Of a stretch of 64,000 nt of DNA, positions 1 to 8,835 are shown piece after piece. The position numbers and the translations under genes are program-made. The first letter of the stretch is position 1, and every line of letters begins with the position of its first letter. Source of the stretch: Caballeronia pedi (GTDB taxonomy: Bacteria; Pseudomonadota; Gammaproteobacteria; Burkholderiales; Burkholderiaceae); assembly GCF_001544915.2 (NCBI RefSeq), contig NZ_FCOE02000024.1, forward strand, positions 55,345 through 119,344. The letters run 5' to 3'. Under the pieces are notes generated by a model. That model made no database searches and was not told where the DNA came from. It saw only the letters and a program-made list of their open reading frames with translations.

Positions 1-471
1 CGAGCTGAAGCCATCCGCGATCGACTTCGCCTTCGATGCCGTCGCCGGGTCCTTGTGGCGCATCAGCGAGAACACGACATCATCCGATGTAAACGGCTTG
101 CCATCGTGGAAATGCACGTTGGGCCGAAGCGTGATGGTCCATTTCAGGAAGTCGTCCGTTTCGAGCTTTTCCGCGAGCGCGTTCTGCGTCTTGAAGTCGG
201 CGTCGAGTTCGGTGAGGCCGCTGTAGAACATGTACGCGCGTGAATAGTCGCCGGTGTGCGTGCCCTTCGCGGGATCGAGCGAATCCATCAGCGACTGGTT
301 CGCCAGCGCCACGCGAATGCGCCCGCCGCGTTGCGGCGTGGGCTCGGTCGCCGCGAACGCAAGTGATGACGCGCCCGGCAGGATGAGGGTCGCCGCGCCC
401 GCGGCGGCAAGCGTCTTGATCGCCTTGCGGCGGCCTGGATCGGCGACTACGAATTCCTTCGGCAATGTCAT
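1..471 (-). CDS. ABC transporter substrate-binding protein, peptide/opine type (5' part only)
   Basis: The first 157 codons of a family 5 extracellular solute-binding protein; the rest runs off the left edge. It starts at ATG 471 with a twin-arginine-like leader (RRKAIK near residue 14) and a hydrophobic stretch ending near AFA, so it is probably exported through Tat and works in the periplasm. After the leader comes the usual opening of the family (GGRIRVALANQS, then SLDPAKGTHTGDYSR) and the region around WTITLRPNVHFHDGKPFTSDDV, diagnostic of dipeptide/oligopeptide/nickel binding proteins. It lies 51 bases downstream of the flavin oxidoreductase on the same strand, so it may import that enzyme's substrate. 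The ligand cannot be told from this part. Confidence 0.85.
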   Translation of the reverse strand, partial: MTLPKEFVVADPGRRKAIKTLAAAGAATLILPGASSLAFAATEPTPQRGGRIRVALANQSLMDSLDPAKGTHTGDYSRAYMFYSGLTELDADFKTQNALAEKLETDDFLKWTITLRPNVHFHDGKPFTSDDVVFSLMRHKDPATASKAKSIADGFSS

Positions 472-522
472 GGTCAGCCTCGCTCGGTCATGTCGTTATG
501 GCGGATGGTGTTGAACGGGCCT

Positions 523-2550
523 TCATAGCGCAAGGCAAAGCCGGTAAGCGTCATAGATGGCCGTGTGGATGTCGCGCGACGCGCTCGCATCGCCGATGCG
601 GTACAGATGGAATTGCCCTGCTTCGCCGTCCTGCGCTGCGGGCTGCGGCTTGCCGGTCGCGAACGCTTCGAGATCGGTATAGCCGTCGTTGACGGAATAC
701 ATGCGCGCCGCCTCGAAGAGATCCTCGACCGCGAGCATGCCGCGCTCGACGACCACATGATCCGCTTCCATCTCGATGCGCTCATTCGTCAGATGATGAT
801 GGAACACCGCGCGGCGTTTGCCGTCCGCCGACGCACTCACTTCGATCAGTTCGATGTTCGCGCGCACGGGCACGTCCCAGCGCGCGATGTTGCGCATCCA
901 CACCTGATCGTCGCCGCGTCCGCCGGTTTCCTGCGCGGGCATGCTGTCGATGAGCGCGAGCGAGACGTCGAGGCCCGCATCGACATAACGTTCCGCGCAC
1001 AGATACGCGTTGTGCCGGCCCGTGCCGTCGTACACCAGCACGCTGCCATCGCGCGGCGGCGTTTCGGTGAGCGCATCGAAGACGGATTTGCACAGCTCGC
1101 CGCCCGGCAGCGCATCGAGATTCGGCAGCCCGCCCGTCGCGATGATGACGGCATCCGCGCCATGATCGAGCACGTCGCTCAGTTCGGCGTAGTGGTTGTA
1201 GCGCACCTCGACGCCGAGCTTGTCGAGCTGCGCCACGCGCCAGTCCACGATGCCGATGAGATCGCGCCGCCAGCTTCCCGTCGCCGCCAGCAGCATCTGT
1301 CCGCCCGCCGTCGAGTTCGCTTCGAGCACGGTGACGTCGTGCCCACGCGTCGCGCAGATACGCGCGGCTTCGAGACCCGCCGGTCCCGCGCCGACGATCA
1401 GCACGCGCTTCTTCTGCGCGGCTTCGGGTATGTCGTGCGTGAGGTACGTCTCGCGCGACGTCGCCGGGTTATGAATGCACGTCGCGCGGAAATTGCGGCA
1501 GAACGATGCGCCCACGCACGGCCGCGCTTCGTCCTCCCTGCCCGCTTCGACGAGCTTCACGAGATGCGGCTCCGCGATATGCGCGCGCGTCATGCCGACC
1601 ATGTCGAGCAGGCCTTCGCGGATCGCATAGCGCGCGGTGGCGAGATCGGCGATCTTCGCCGCGTGAAACACGGGCAGATCGACCGCGCGCTTGAACGCGG
1701 CGGCTTTCGGCAGCCACGGCGCGGACGGCACGAACATGCCGGGCATCGAATTGACCGCGAGCGACATCTTCGTGTCCATGCGGCCGAACGCGACATTGAA
1801 GAAATCGAAGAGGCCGGTGCCTTGCAGAATGCGCGACATCTCCAGCCCTTCCTCGAAGCTGCATCCGTCTTCGAGCGCGAAGCGAAAGCCCACGATGAAA
1901 TCGTCGCCCACCTGCTTGCGGATCTCTTCGTGGACCTCGATCGCGAAGCGCACGCGATTGGCTGTCGAGCCGCCGTATTTGTCGGTGCGCAGGTTCACGG
2001 TCGGGTCCATGAACTGGCCGATGAGATGACCGCCCGCATGCGTTTCGATGCCGTCGAGCCCGCCGTCGCGGCAGCGCTTCGCCGCGAGGCCGAAGTCGCG
2101 AATCACGCGTTTGATGTCCGCGTCGTGGATCGCTTGCGGCATGGCGCGGTGCAGCGTTTCGCGCACGGCCGATGGCGCGATCATCGGCAGCCAGGGTTCG
2201 GTGTATGCATCGCCGCGCCGCCCGAGATGCGTGATCTGGCACATCAGTGCCGCGCCGTGCGTATGAATGCGATCGGCAAAGCGCCGCAGATGCGGCACCA
2301 CCGCATCGGTCCCGACGTTGATCTGCTGGAACGTGTTCGGACTGTCGATGCTCACGTTGGACGAGCCGCCGAACATCGTCAGCGCGATACCCCCTTTCGC
2401 CTTTTCCTCGTGATACCGTTGATAGACCTCCTGCGGGAATTCGTCGCGCGTGAGACGGCTTGCGTGACTCGTGCTCATCACGCGGTTCCTGAACTGCAGA
2501 TGCTTGAGCGTGAAGGGTTGAAGCAAGGGGTCCGACGAAGCAGTAGTCAT
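523..2550 (-). CDS. NADH:flavin oxidoreductase, TMADH/DgcA-like
   Basis: 675 residues with the two-part build of trimethylamine dehydrogenase, 2,4-dienoyl-CoA reductase and the N-methylproline/dimethylglycine demethylases: an old-yellow-enzyme FMN barrel (about 8-340), an iron-sulfur segment, and an FAD/NAD(P)H domain with GAGPAG at 387-392. In the barrel, HLGRRGD (108-114) and the THAGGH segment near 170 carry the FMN site. The cluster segment has C345, C351 and C358 but Ala at 348, where classical members have Cys. I recall the same Ala in some DgcA-like demethylases, which suggests a methylated-amine substrate; this is inference. The gene lies upstream of an ABC binding protein and divergent from a LysR gene, a normal catabolic arrangement. 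Confidence 0.85.
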   Translation of the reverse strand: MTTASSDPLLQPFTLKHLQFRNRVMSTSHASRLTRDEFPQEVYQRYHEEKAKGGIALTMFGGSSNVSIDSPNTFQQINVGTDAVVPHLRRFADRIHTHGAALMCQITHLGRRGDAYTEPWLPMIAPSAVRETLHRAMPQAIHDADIKRVIRDFGLAAKRCRDGGLDGIETHAGGHLIGQFMDPTVNLRTDKYGGSTANRVRFAIEVHEEIRKQVGDDFIVGFRFALEDGCSFEEGLEMSRILQGTGLFDFFNVAFGRMDTKMSLAVNSMPGMFVPSAPWLPKAAAFKRAVDLPVFHAAKIADLATARYAIREGLLDMVGMTRAHIAEPHLVKLVEAGREDEARPCVGASFCRNFRATCIHNPATSRETYLTHDIPEAAQKKRVLIVGAGPAGLEAARICATRGHDVTVLEANSTAGGQMLLAATGSWRRDLIGIVDWRVAQLDKLGVEVRYNHYAELSDVLDHGADAVIIATGGLPNLDALPGGELCKSVFDALTETPPRDGSVLVYDGTGRHNAYLCAERYVDAGLDVSLALIDSMPAQETGGRGDDQVWMRNIARWDVPVRANIELIEVSASADGKRRAVFHHHLTNERIEMEADHVVVERGMLAVEDLFEAARMYSVNDGYTDLEAFATGKPQPAAQDGEAGQFHLYRIGDASASRDIHTAIYDAYRLCLAL

Positions 2551-2646
2551 GGCCTGCCAGATGAAGTGGGCGTCGGACTCAAGGTAAGGAGGTCAATATG
2601 CGCCGTCAAATTACAAATCGATGCATGCCCCATAACATGGTGTTGT

Positions 2647-3642
2647 ATGAGTCTGCGACTTCCTTCACTTCAGGCACTGCTCGTCTTCGAAACATCCGCG
2701 CGTCTCTTGAGCTTCACCAAGGCCGCCGGCGAGCTCAACGTGACGCCCGTGGCGGTGAGCCGCATGGTGGCGCGGCTTGAAGACGCGCTCGGCCTCAGGC
2801 TCTTCGAGCGCACGAAGTCAGGGCTAACCCTGACGCATCGCGGCGCAACATTGCAGCGCGCCGTCGCGTCCGGCTTCGGGCAGATCGGCGACACCATCGA
2901 TGAACTCAAGCGCGATCATGCGCAAGGCGAGATCGTTACGCTGTCGCTCGCCAGCGGTTTCGCCGCGTTGTGGCTTCTGCCGCGTTATGCGGAATTTCGC
3001 CGTGCGTTTCCGTCCATCAATTTGCGTTTGCAGGTGATGGCCGGCCGTCTGTATGGACCGCTCGAAGATGCGGACCTCGGCATCCGGCTGCACGGGCCCG
3101 GCTCGGACGACGACCCGTTCCTGCTGTGTCCGGAGATCATCGTTCCTGTCTGTAGTCCGAACTATCTGGCGGAGTTCGGTCCGCTCGACGCACCGGCGAG
3201 CATCGAAGGTCACGCCTACATTCATCTCGACGTGACCACGCTTTCATGGGCCGATTTTCATCGCGCGACGGGACTGTCGGACAAAGGCATCGGCGAGGCC
3301 GTGCATCACACGGACCCCGGGCTCGCCGTGCAATGCGCGATGCTCGGCCAGGGCGTCGTGCTCGGCTGGCTGCTCGCGATCGCGGCGCCGCTCAACGAAG
3401 GCAAGGTGATCCCCGCGTGGGATCGCTATATCGCAACGGGCTGCAATTACGTGCTAGAACATCGCTCGTCGAATCCGTCGGAGAGTACGCGCGCGGTGGC
3501 GCAATGGCTCATCGACGAGATGAAGAAGGAACTCGACGACGCACGACGCGTGCTCGCGCCGTTGAGCGCGGTGCCGAAGAACCGCGCGGACCATGCCGCG
3601 CGCCGCGTCGATGCAGAGACTACGGCGCCAACGCCGTCATGA
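2647..3642 (+). CDS. LysR-family transcriptional regulator (GcvA-like)
   Basis: 331 residues from ATG 2647. The reading frame stays open for about 2 kb upstream, but that part is only the complement of the oxidoreductase gene. The protein proper opens with a winged helix-turn-helix (SFTKAAGELNVTPVAVSRMV, about 20-40), followed by the LysR effector-binding fold, with the sequence style of GcvA-like regulators. It is divergent from the flavin oxidoreductase with 96 bases between the starts, so it probably controls that operon. Its stop overlaps the stop of the converging MscS gene by 6 bases. Confidence 0.85.
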   Translation: MSLRLPSLQALLVFETSARLLSFTKAAGELNVTPVAVSRMVARLEDALGLRLFERTKSGLTLTHRGATLQRAVASGFGQIGDTIDELKRDHAQGEIVTLSLASGFAALWLLPRYAEFRRAFPSINLRLQVMAGRLYGPLEDADLGIRLHGPGSDDDPFLLCPEIIVPVCSPNYLAEFGPLDAPASIEGHAYIHLDVTTLSWADFHRATGLSDKGIGEAVHHTDPGLAVQCAMLGQGVVLGWLLAIAAPLNEGKVIPAWDRYIATGCNYVLEHRSSNPSESTRAVAQWLIDEMKKELDDARRVLAPLSAVPKNRADHAARRVDAETTAPTPS

Positions 3643-4878
3643 TGCGGCGGCCGACGATCGCTCCCGCTGCCAGCAGCGCAGGCCGAATAGCGGCACGACG
3701 CCGTAGGCGTGATCGAGCATGTCCGATTGCAGGTTTTCGTAGCGCTCCCAGCGTATCTCGTTGAGATACACGCAGATCTCCAGCGCCACGATGGGCGCGG
3801 CCGACTGCACATGCCGGATCACGAACGGCATGTCGCGGCGCACCGCCGGATGCTCGCGAAAATAGCCGCTGAGATAGAGCCGGTACAGACCGAGGTTCGT
3901 GCGGCGCTCGCCTTCGGGCGGCGCGAACGGCAGACGCGCGAGCAATGCGTCGTCGGGGAAACGGATGGTGTCCACATCGAAGTGAATCGCATGACGCAGA
4001 CGCCGCGCGCCCGATTCGAACATGCCGCGCCAGTTCTTCACGCTGTTCGACAAGAGAAGCTGGCTCGGCAACATGACGATGGTGTTGTCGAAGTTGCGTA
4101 CCTTGATGGTGTTCAGTGCGATATCGATCACGACGCCATCGGCGACGAATCCCGGCACCTCGATCCAGTCGCCCACGCGCAGCATGTCGTAGGCCGCGAG
4201 CTGAATACTCGCGACGAAACCCAGCAGCGAGTCGCGGAAGATGATGATGAGCAGCGCAGTGATGGCGGAGAGACCGGTGAGCAGATAGAGCGGCGAGCGC
4301 TCCAGCAACACCGACACCACCGCGATCAGCGCGACCAGATACGCAACGATGGTGGCGATTTGCAGGAAGCTCTTGATCGGCCGCTCGCTCGCGGACGGAA
4401 AATGGCTGTAGCGTTCTTCGATGCTGTCGCGCAGCGCGAGCGCCGCGCGCATGAGCGTGTAGACCATGTAGCAGGCCGCGAGAATGGCCAGCGGATGGCC
4501 GAGCGCCGGGATCACCGGAAACGTGAGGCCGGAGAGCAGCGGCGCGGATGCGTAGACGATTGCCGCGGGCACGAGCGGCGCGAGCCGGTGAAACACATGA
4601 TGACGCTCCGCGGCGATCAGCCATTTGCGCCCTTCCTTGCGTGCGAGCCGGCTGACGATCATCAGCATGACCGCGCGCGTCGCGTAGTAGCAGATCACGC
4701 TCGCGAGCAGAATCGCAACCAGCAATGCGACGACCAGAAGCGTGGCGACCGCCCAGCTGTCCGTGGCGACGTGGACTTGCCAGTCCGGTCCGACTTCGAA
4801 TCGCAAGCTGTTGCCGAACATGAACGCTCCTGACGCGGGCGAACCGACGAGATTGATCAGCCGAATCGGACGTGACAC
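3637..4878 (-). CDS. MscS-family mechanosensitive channel, YbdG-like
   Basis: 413 residues. Several hydrophobic membrane segments fill about residues 40-245, followed by the MscS pore-lining and beta domain: ALLIIIFRDSLLGFVASIQL, then YDMLRVGDWIEVPGF and the NFDNTIVMLPS segment. The insertion and long C-terminal part (to WERYENLQSDMLDHAYGVVPLF) match the YbdG/miniconductance (MscM) branch rather than short MscS proteins. It should sit in the inner membrane and release solutes on hypo-osmotic shock. It ends in a 6-base overlap with the converging LysR gene and starts about 100 bases from the tRNA gene. Confidence 0.85.
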   Translation of the reverse strand: MSRPIRLINLVGSPASGAFMFGNSLRFEVGPDWQVHVATDSWAVATLLVVALLVAILLASVICYYATRAVMLMIVSRLARKEGRKWLIAAERHHVFHRLAPLVPAAIVYASAPLLSGLTFPVIPALGHPLAILAACYMVYTLMRAALALRDSIEERYSHFPSASERPIKSFLQIATIVAYLVALIAVVSVLLERSPLYLLTGLSAITALLIIIFRDSLLGFVASIQLAAYDMLRVGDWIEVPGFVADGVVIDIALNTIKVRNFDNTIVMLPSQLLLSNSVKNWRGMFESGARRLRHAIHFDVDTIRFPDDALLARLPFAPPEGERRTNLGLYRLYLSGYFREHPAVRRDMPFVIRHVQSAAPIVALEICVYLNEIRWERYENLQSDMLDHAYGVVPLFGLRCWQRERSSAAAS

Positions 4879-4936
4879 TTGCTGCGCTGGTTATTGTAGT
4901 GGCGAACGCGCGCCGTCGAACGATGCGCGCAGGCAC

Positions 4937-4965
4937 TTCGCATCTGACGAATTTCCCGCTACAAT
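4937..4965 (+). promoter_or_regulatory. Predicted sigma-70 promoter of tRNA-Leu
   Basis: A -35-like TTCGCA (4937-4942) and a -10-like TACAAT (4960-4965) are 17 bases apart, and the -10 box ends 11 bases before the tRNA. Position and spacing fit a tRNA promoter. The -35 box matches consensus at four of six places. Confidence 0.5.
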
Positions 4966-4976
4966 TCGGTCCCCTT

Positions 4977-5061
4977 GCCCAGGTGGCGGAATTGGTAGAC
5001 GCACTATCTTGAGGGGGTAGCGCCGCGAGGCGTGCGGGTTCGAGTCCCGCCCTGGGCACCA
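4977..5061 (+). tRNA. tRNA-Leu (anticodon GAG)
   Basis: A complete class II tRNA. The acceptor arms GCCCAGG and CCTGGGC pair, followed by discriminator A and an encoded CCA at 5059-5061. The D-loop has the usual AATTGGTAGAC, and the anticodon stem CTATC/GGTAG closes the loop TTGAGGG, which puts GAG at 5011-5013. A short variable arm precedes the T-arm GCGGGTTCGAGTCCCGC. It reads CUC/CUU codons. The 3' half lies antisense to the end of the neighbouring LysR frame. Confidence 0.97.
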
Positions 5062-6041
5062 GTCGCATCAGCGATCACTTCCGTTTTCTTCTCCTTGCGC
5101 CCCGCGCGCGCCTTTTGCATCTCCGGCGGCGCAGTCAGGCCCGCCGCGGCCGCACCCGAATGCATCAGGAACTCGCGAAACGCATCGGCGACCTGAGGCA
5201 AGCGCCGCTCCGACATATGCACGACATGCCACGCACGCTCGATCGGCGTGGATGGAAACGGCAGCGTCGCGAGCAAGCCCGCCTGCATCTCCAGCGCGCA
5301 CGCGTGCAGCGATAGAAACGCGACGCCGAGTCCCGCTTCGACGAGCTGCTTGATCGCTTCGTTGCTCGATAGCTCCGACGCCGCGTGCAGCTTCAATCCC
5401 GCTTCCTTGAACAGGCCTTCGATCGCGACACGCGTGCCCGAGCCGCGCTCCCTGACGAGCAGATTCGCCGCCTCGAGATCGGTCAGCTGCAGGCGCTTCG
5501 CGTGCATCAGCGGATGTGTCGGCGCGGCGACGAAAGCCATCGGATGCTTGGCGAATGCGGCCGCGCTCGTGCGCAGTTCGCGCGGTTGCCGTCCCATGAT
5601 CGCGAGATCGATTTCATTGGTCGCGAGCATCCGCACGATGTCATCGCGATTGCCGATGCGAAACTGCAGCTTCACGCCGGGCCGTTCCTTCGTGAATCGC
5701 ACGAGCAGCGGCGGCACGAGATACTCCGCCGTCGTGATCGCGCCGATACGCAAGGTGCCGCCCAGTTCGCCACGCAGCGCCGCGACTTCTTCGCCGGCTT
5801 CGTTCCATAGACTCAGGATCTCGTTCGCGTAGCGCGCCATCACCTCGCCCGCGGCGGTGAGCTGAACCTCACGTCCCACGCGGCGCAACAGCGGCGTGCC
5901 TGCGGCCTCGCCTAGCAGCGAAATTTGCAGCGACACCGCCGGTTGCGTGAGATGCAGTTCATCGGCCGCGCCCGAGATGCTGCCCACGCGCGCGACGGTC
6001 TGCAGCGTGCGCAACTGGCGGAAGGTCGTCGTTTTTAACAT
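5004..6041 (-). CDS. LysR-family transcriptional regulator (CbbR-like)
   Basis: 345 residues. The helix-turn-helix lies at about 18-40 (GSISGAADELHLTQPAVSLQ), and the effector domain resembles CbbR/CysB-type regulators (LRIGAITTAEYLVPPLLVRF, later ELSSNEAIKQLVEAGLGVAF). LysR homology ends near EFLMHSGAA. The last 30 or so residues are low-complexity, and the final ones (GGTRTRTP...) are the complement of the tRNA-Leu gene, because no in-frame stop occurs before 5004. The gene is divergent from the NADH dehydrogenase gene across 111 AT-rich bases, and probably regulates it. Confidence 0.85.
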   Translation of the reverse strand: MLKTTTFRQLRTLQTVARVGSISGAADELHLTQPAVSLQISLLGEAAGTPLLRRVGREVQLTAAGEVMARYANEILSLWNEAGEEVAALRGELGGTLRIGAITTAEYLVPPLLVRFTKERPGVKLQFRIGNRDDIVRMLATNEIDLAIMGRQPRELRTSAAAFAKHPMAFVAAPTHPLMHAKRLQLTDLEAANLLVRERGSGTRVAIEGLFKEAGLKLHAASELSSNEAIKQLVEAGLGVAFLSLHACALEMQAGLLATLPFPSTPIERAWHVVHMSERRLPQVADAFREFLMHSGAAAAGLTAPPEMQKARAGRKEKKTEVIADATGAQGGTRTRTPRGATPSR

Positions 6042-6077
6042 TAGTGAAAACTTATGGGTCGGCGATAAATACTAAAT
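6041..6077. promoter_or_regulatory. Possible LysR operator between LysR and ndh genes
   Basis: In this AT-rich spacer TTAGT (6041-6045) faces ACTAA (6071-6075), and several T-N11-A arrangements occur between them. This is where a LysR protein usually binds to control itself and the divergent gene. Pattern and position only. Confidence 0.25.
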
Positions 6078-6152
6078 AGCGCAAATGTTTTCGCGACCTT
6101 ATATTTTTTCCAACGAGGTCGTCAAGCATCCAATCGTCATTCCAGGAGAACC

Positions 6153-7505
6153 ATGATGTTGAATCCTTATGCGCAACGCCAGGCCGATTCTCCGCATCGC
6201 ATCGTCATCGTGGGCGGCGGCGCGGCCGGGCTGGAACTCGCGACGCGTCTCGGCAACGGCGTCGGCAAGCGTCGCCGCGCCGAAGTGATCCTCATCGACC
6301 GTTTTCCGACGCACTTCTGGAAGCCGCTGCTGCACGAAGTCGCGGCGGGCCAGATCGATGCATCGAGCCATCAGATCGACTACGCCGCTCACGCGAAGTG
6401 GAATCACTTCCGCTTCGAACAGGGTGCGCTCGCGAGCATCGACCGGGGTCGGCGCGAGATCGTCATCGACGAGACGACCGATATCGATGGCCGCCCGCTC
6501 ATGCCGAAGCGCACGCTCGCGTTCGATACGCTCGTGCTCGCGCTCGGCAGCGTGACGAACTTCTTCGCGATTCCGGGCGCCGAACAGCATGCGCTGACGC
6601 TCGAAACGGTGGAGCAGGCTGAGACGTTCAGGCGGCGTCTGCTGTCGAGCCTGCTGCGCTCGGGCCATGCGCGGCAGGCGGCGCCCGGCGCGGCCAGGAC
6701 GCCCGTTTCAGTGACGGTGATCGGCGGCGGCGCGACGGGCGTCGAACTGGCCGCCGCGCTGCGCGGCTCGGCGGAAATGCTGCGCGACTATCACCTCGCA
6801 TCGCTCGATCCGGCCGACGACATCCGCATTCGTCTGCTGGAAGGCGCGCCGCGCGTGCTGCCCGCGCTGCCCGAGCGCATCTCGACGCGCGCTCAGGACG
6901 TGCTCGCCGGAATCGGCGTGGAAGTGAAACTGGGTTGCCGCGTGCGCGCGGTCGATGCGAACGCCGTACAGACCGCCGATGGCGAAACCCTCGCGAGCGA
7001 CATCACCATCTGGGCCGCCGGCGTGGAAGGGCCGCCCGTGTTGCGCACGCTCGAAGGCTTGCCGCTGAACCGGCTCGGACAGGTGATCGTCGACGGCACG
7101 TTGCAGATCGAACCCGGTTCGGGCATCCACGCAATGGGAGATTGCGCGGCGTGCGCTGCAGCGAAAGGCGATGCGCTCGTGCCGCCGCGCGCGCAGGCGG
7201 CCTTTCAGCAGGCCGTCTATCTCGCCGATGCGATCACGCGCCGCCTCGACGATCGCCCCGTGCCGTTATTCGCCTACCGCGATCAGGGCACGCTGATTTC
7301 CTTCGGACGCGCGGGCGCGGCGGGCGCGCTGATGAGCGAATTGCTGAGGCAGCCGCTTTTCATCGACGGATGGTTCGCGGCGTCGTGTTACCGGCATCTG
7401 TATCGCCGGCACATCATGGGGCTGACCGGCATCAGGCGAGCAGTGATGTACGCCGCGAGCCAATGGCTTCGCGAACGCGTGCGGCCTACCGTGAAGCTGA
7501 ATTGA
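6153..7505 (+). CDS. ndh: Type II NADH dehydrogenase-like FAD oxidoreductase
   Basis: 450 residues from ATG 6153, with AGGAGA just upstream. It has two dinucleotide-binding sites: GGGAAG (21-26) for FAD and GGGATG (191-196) for NADH. The FAD-closing motif GIHAMGDCAA lies near 325. The PTHFWKPLLHEVAAG segment and the basic, amphipathic C-terminus that would dock on the membrane are typical of NDH-2. Such enzymes pass electrons from NADH to quinone without pumping protons. Other members of the fold (sulfide:quinone and ferredoxin reductases) fit less well. Confidence 0.85.
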   Translation: MMLNPYAQRQADSPHRIVIVGGGAAGLELATRLGNGVGKRRRAEVILIDRFPTHFWKPLLHEVAAGQIDASSHQIDYAAHAKWNHFRFEQGALASIDRGRREIVIDETTDIDGRPLMPKRTLAFDTLVLALGSVTNFFAIPGAEQHALTLETVEQAETFRRRLLSSLLRSGHARQAAPGAARTPVSVTVIGGGATGVELAAALRGSAEMLRDYHLASLDPADDIRIRLLEGAPRVLPALPERISTRAQDVLAGIGVEVKLGCRVRAVDANAVQTADGETLASDITIWAAGVEGPPVLRTLEGLPLNRLGQVIVDGTLQIEPGSGIHAMGDCAACAAAKGDALVPPRAQAAFQQAVYLADAITRRLDDRPVPLFAYRDQGTLISFGRAGAAGALMSELLRQPLFIDGWFAASCYRHLYRRHIMGLTGIRRAVMYAASQWLRERVRPTVKLN

Positions 7506-7514
7506 GGCAGCGGA

Positions 7515-8390
7515 TTATTGAGGATCGGACCACAAAGACTCGTAAATACGCATGCCGAGCCGATACTCCGATGAATCGCGGGATTCACACAGGAGCGGCT
7601 CGATCGCGTTCACGTCTAAAGCTGGATTTCCCGCAAACAGGAGCCGTCGAATTGCACTGGTGAGCATGACGCTCCGTTGATTCAATTGTTGCGACTGATC
7701 GAGTTCCTGATATGCGATCGTCGAGGGGCTCATGTATCGGGCCGTAGCAAGAAACGGCACTGTGATATTGGCTTTTAACGCACCGGAAGCGATCCAGTCC
7801 CGATACAGAATATCGATTGGGTATCTGGCGTCGTGTCCGGCTTCAAAGAGTTTGCGTAGCGTTGCCTTTCCTTTTGGTGTCACCACATAAGCCGCAGCGC
7901 AAAAGGCATAGATTGTCTGCGCATTGGGGAACGACAGTCCTGTTACGGCGTGCCGGTCAGCGCTGTTCGAGTCTGCCTTTGCCCGATTGGACAAGCCTCG
8001 CTCGGCGGCCCTGATGAGTTGGGGTACCTGGTCATAAAAAGGAGCGCAGTCCAGGAAGAACATGTCGATTCCCGGATGATTCCCAATTATGTGTTCGATC
8101 ATCCCTTCGTTGACTACTTCCGGAAGATATCGACTGAGTTCGACGTCGTCTTCCAGAATAATGGTCGCGGCGTCCTGATCGGATTCCATGATGATCCGTT
8201 CATGCGAGCGGCGACACGCCCAGACGCAATTTTCGCCAACGTTATCGAAAGGGCCCTCGAATTTCCCGTCCACCGCGCGAAAGCGCTGAAAACGGTCGAA
8301 CCATCCGATTTCCGCGAGTTGCGAGGTTATTGAAGCAAGTCGATTCTCACTTCGATCCAGATTAATAACATAACCGTTTAATTTGACCAC
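7515..8390 (-). CDS. Glycosyltransferase family 25 protein
   Basis: 291 residues, GTG start. Two signatures of family 25 (LPS-type galactosyl/glucosyltransferases) are visible: YVINLDR at 7-13 and the metal/sugar-nucleotide motif LEDD at 79-82. The segment that usually reads G-C-x-x-S-H appears as ACRRSHERII. It probably acts at the inner face of the inner membrane on lipopolysaccharide or another surface glycan. Codon use is less GC-biased than in the neighbours and no other glycan gene is close, which points to acquisition by transfer. It converges on the ndh gene with 9 bases between. Confidence 0.8.
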   Translation of the reverse strand: MVKLNGYVINLDRSENRLASITSQLAEIGWFDRFQRFRAVDGKFEGPFDNVGENCVWACRRSHERIIMESDQDAATIILEDDVELSRYLPEVVNEGMIEHIIGNHPGIDMFFLDCAPFYDQVPQLIRAAERGLSNRAKADSNSADRHAVTGLSFPNAQTIYAFCAAAYVVTPKGKATLRKLFEAGHDARYPIDILYRDWIASGALKANITVPFLATARYMSPSTIAYQELDQSQQLNQRSVMLTSAIRRLLFAGNPALDVNAIEPLLCESRDSSEYRLGMRIYESLWSDPQ

Positions 8391-8523
8391 GCTTTTACCG
8401 TTCCGCTCGAATCACTGTCCGGCATAAAATTGCCGAACGGCAGCTTATCCGTTTTCTCGGCAACACGTCCAGCGCGGCAGAGCAAAATACGTAAAAAAGC
8501 GTCTTTCGATTATGTAAATTATC

Positions 8524-8566
8524 AAAAAACCGGAACCCGCCGCGGCAAAGTCGTTCGCGACTTTTT
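8524..8566 (-). terminator. Possible intrinsic terminator for the small secreted-protein gene
   Basis: Arms AAAGTCG (8547-8553) and CGACTTT (8558-8564) pair around a four-base loop. Read on the minus strand, a GC-rich stretch and a run of six T (complement of 8524-8529) follow. It lies about 20-60 bases past the stop of the gene at 8587. Confidence 0.4.
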
Positions 8567-8586
8567 CGACTGAACGGATTGCCGTT

Positions 8587-8835
8587 TCAACGCATCGCGA
8601 CGGCTTCGCCGTTCTGCCCGCGGCCCGACACCAGACATTGCGACCTGAACGCGTCGCGCTGGCTACTCGCGGCGGCCTGACTGAAGCCCTTGCTTAGTGC
8701 GTCGAATTCGACCTGCGCGGCGCTCTGGACGCACGCAGCCGCCGTCAGATCGCGTCCCTGCGCGTGAAGCATGGCGCGATCCGCGACGAGGTAAGCGACG
8801 AGCGCGAATACGACGGCCTTGAATACTTTTCGCAT
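8587..8835 (-). CDS. Small secreted protein of unknown function
   Basis: 82 residues. The first 26 form a clear signal peptide (two basic residues, a hydrophobic core, a cut after LHAQG or nearby). The mature part is short and mostly helical in character, with two cysteines (C35 and C67) that could form a disulfide bond in the periplasm. AAGGAGA sits 7 bases before the ATG, so translation is credible. No family recognised. Two hairpins lie in its upstream leader. Confidence 0.65.
   Translation of the reverse strand: MRKVFKAVVFALVAYLVADRAMLHAQGRDLTAAACVQSAAQVEFDALSKGFSQAAASSQRDAFRSQCLVSGRGQNGEAVAMR

Noticed and set aside
565..2646. Long rightward open frame ahead of the LysR gene
   Set aside because: It is the complement of the flavin oxidoreductase gene, with Arg/Ala/His-rich noise composition and no ribosome site. 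Real LysR similarity begins at 2647.
4977..5061. tRNA-Leu as an integration site of a genomic island
   Set aside because: No integrase gene and no second copy of the tRNA 3' end was seen nearby.
8547..8564. UUCG hairpin as a rightward terminator
   Set aside because: No rightward gene precedes it. The leftward reading, with a longer T-run after it, fits the small-protein gene better.
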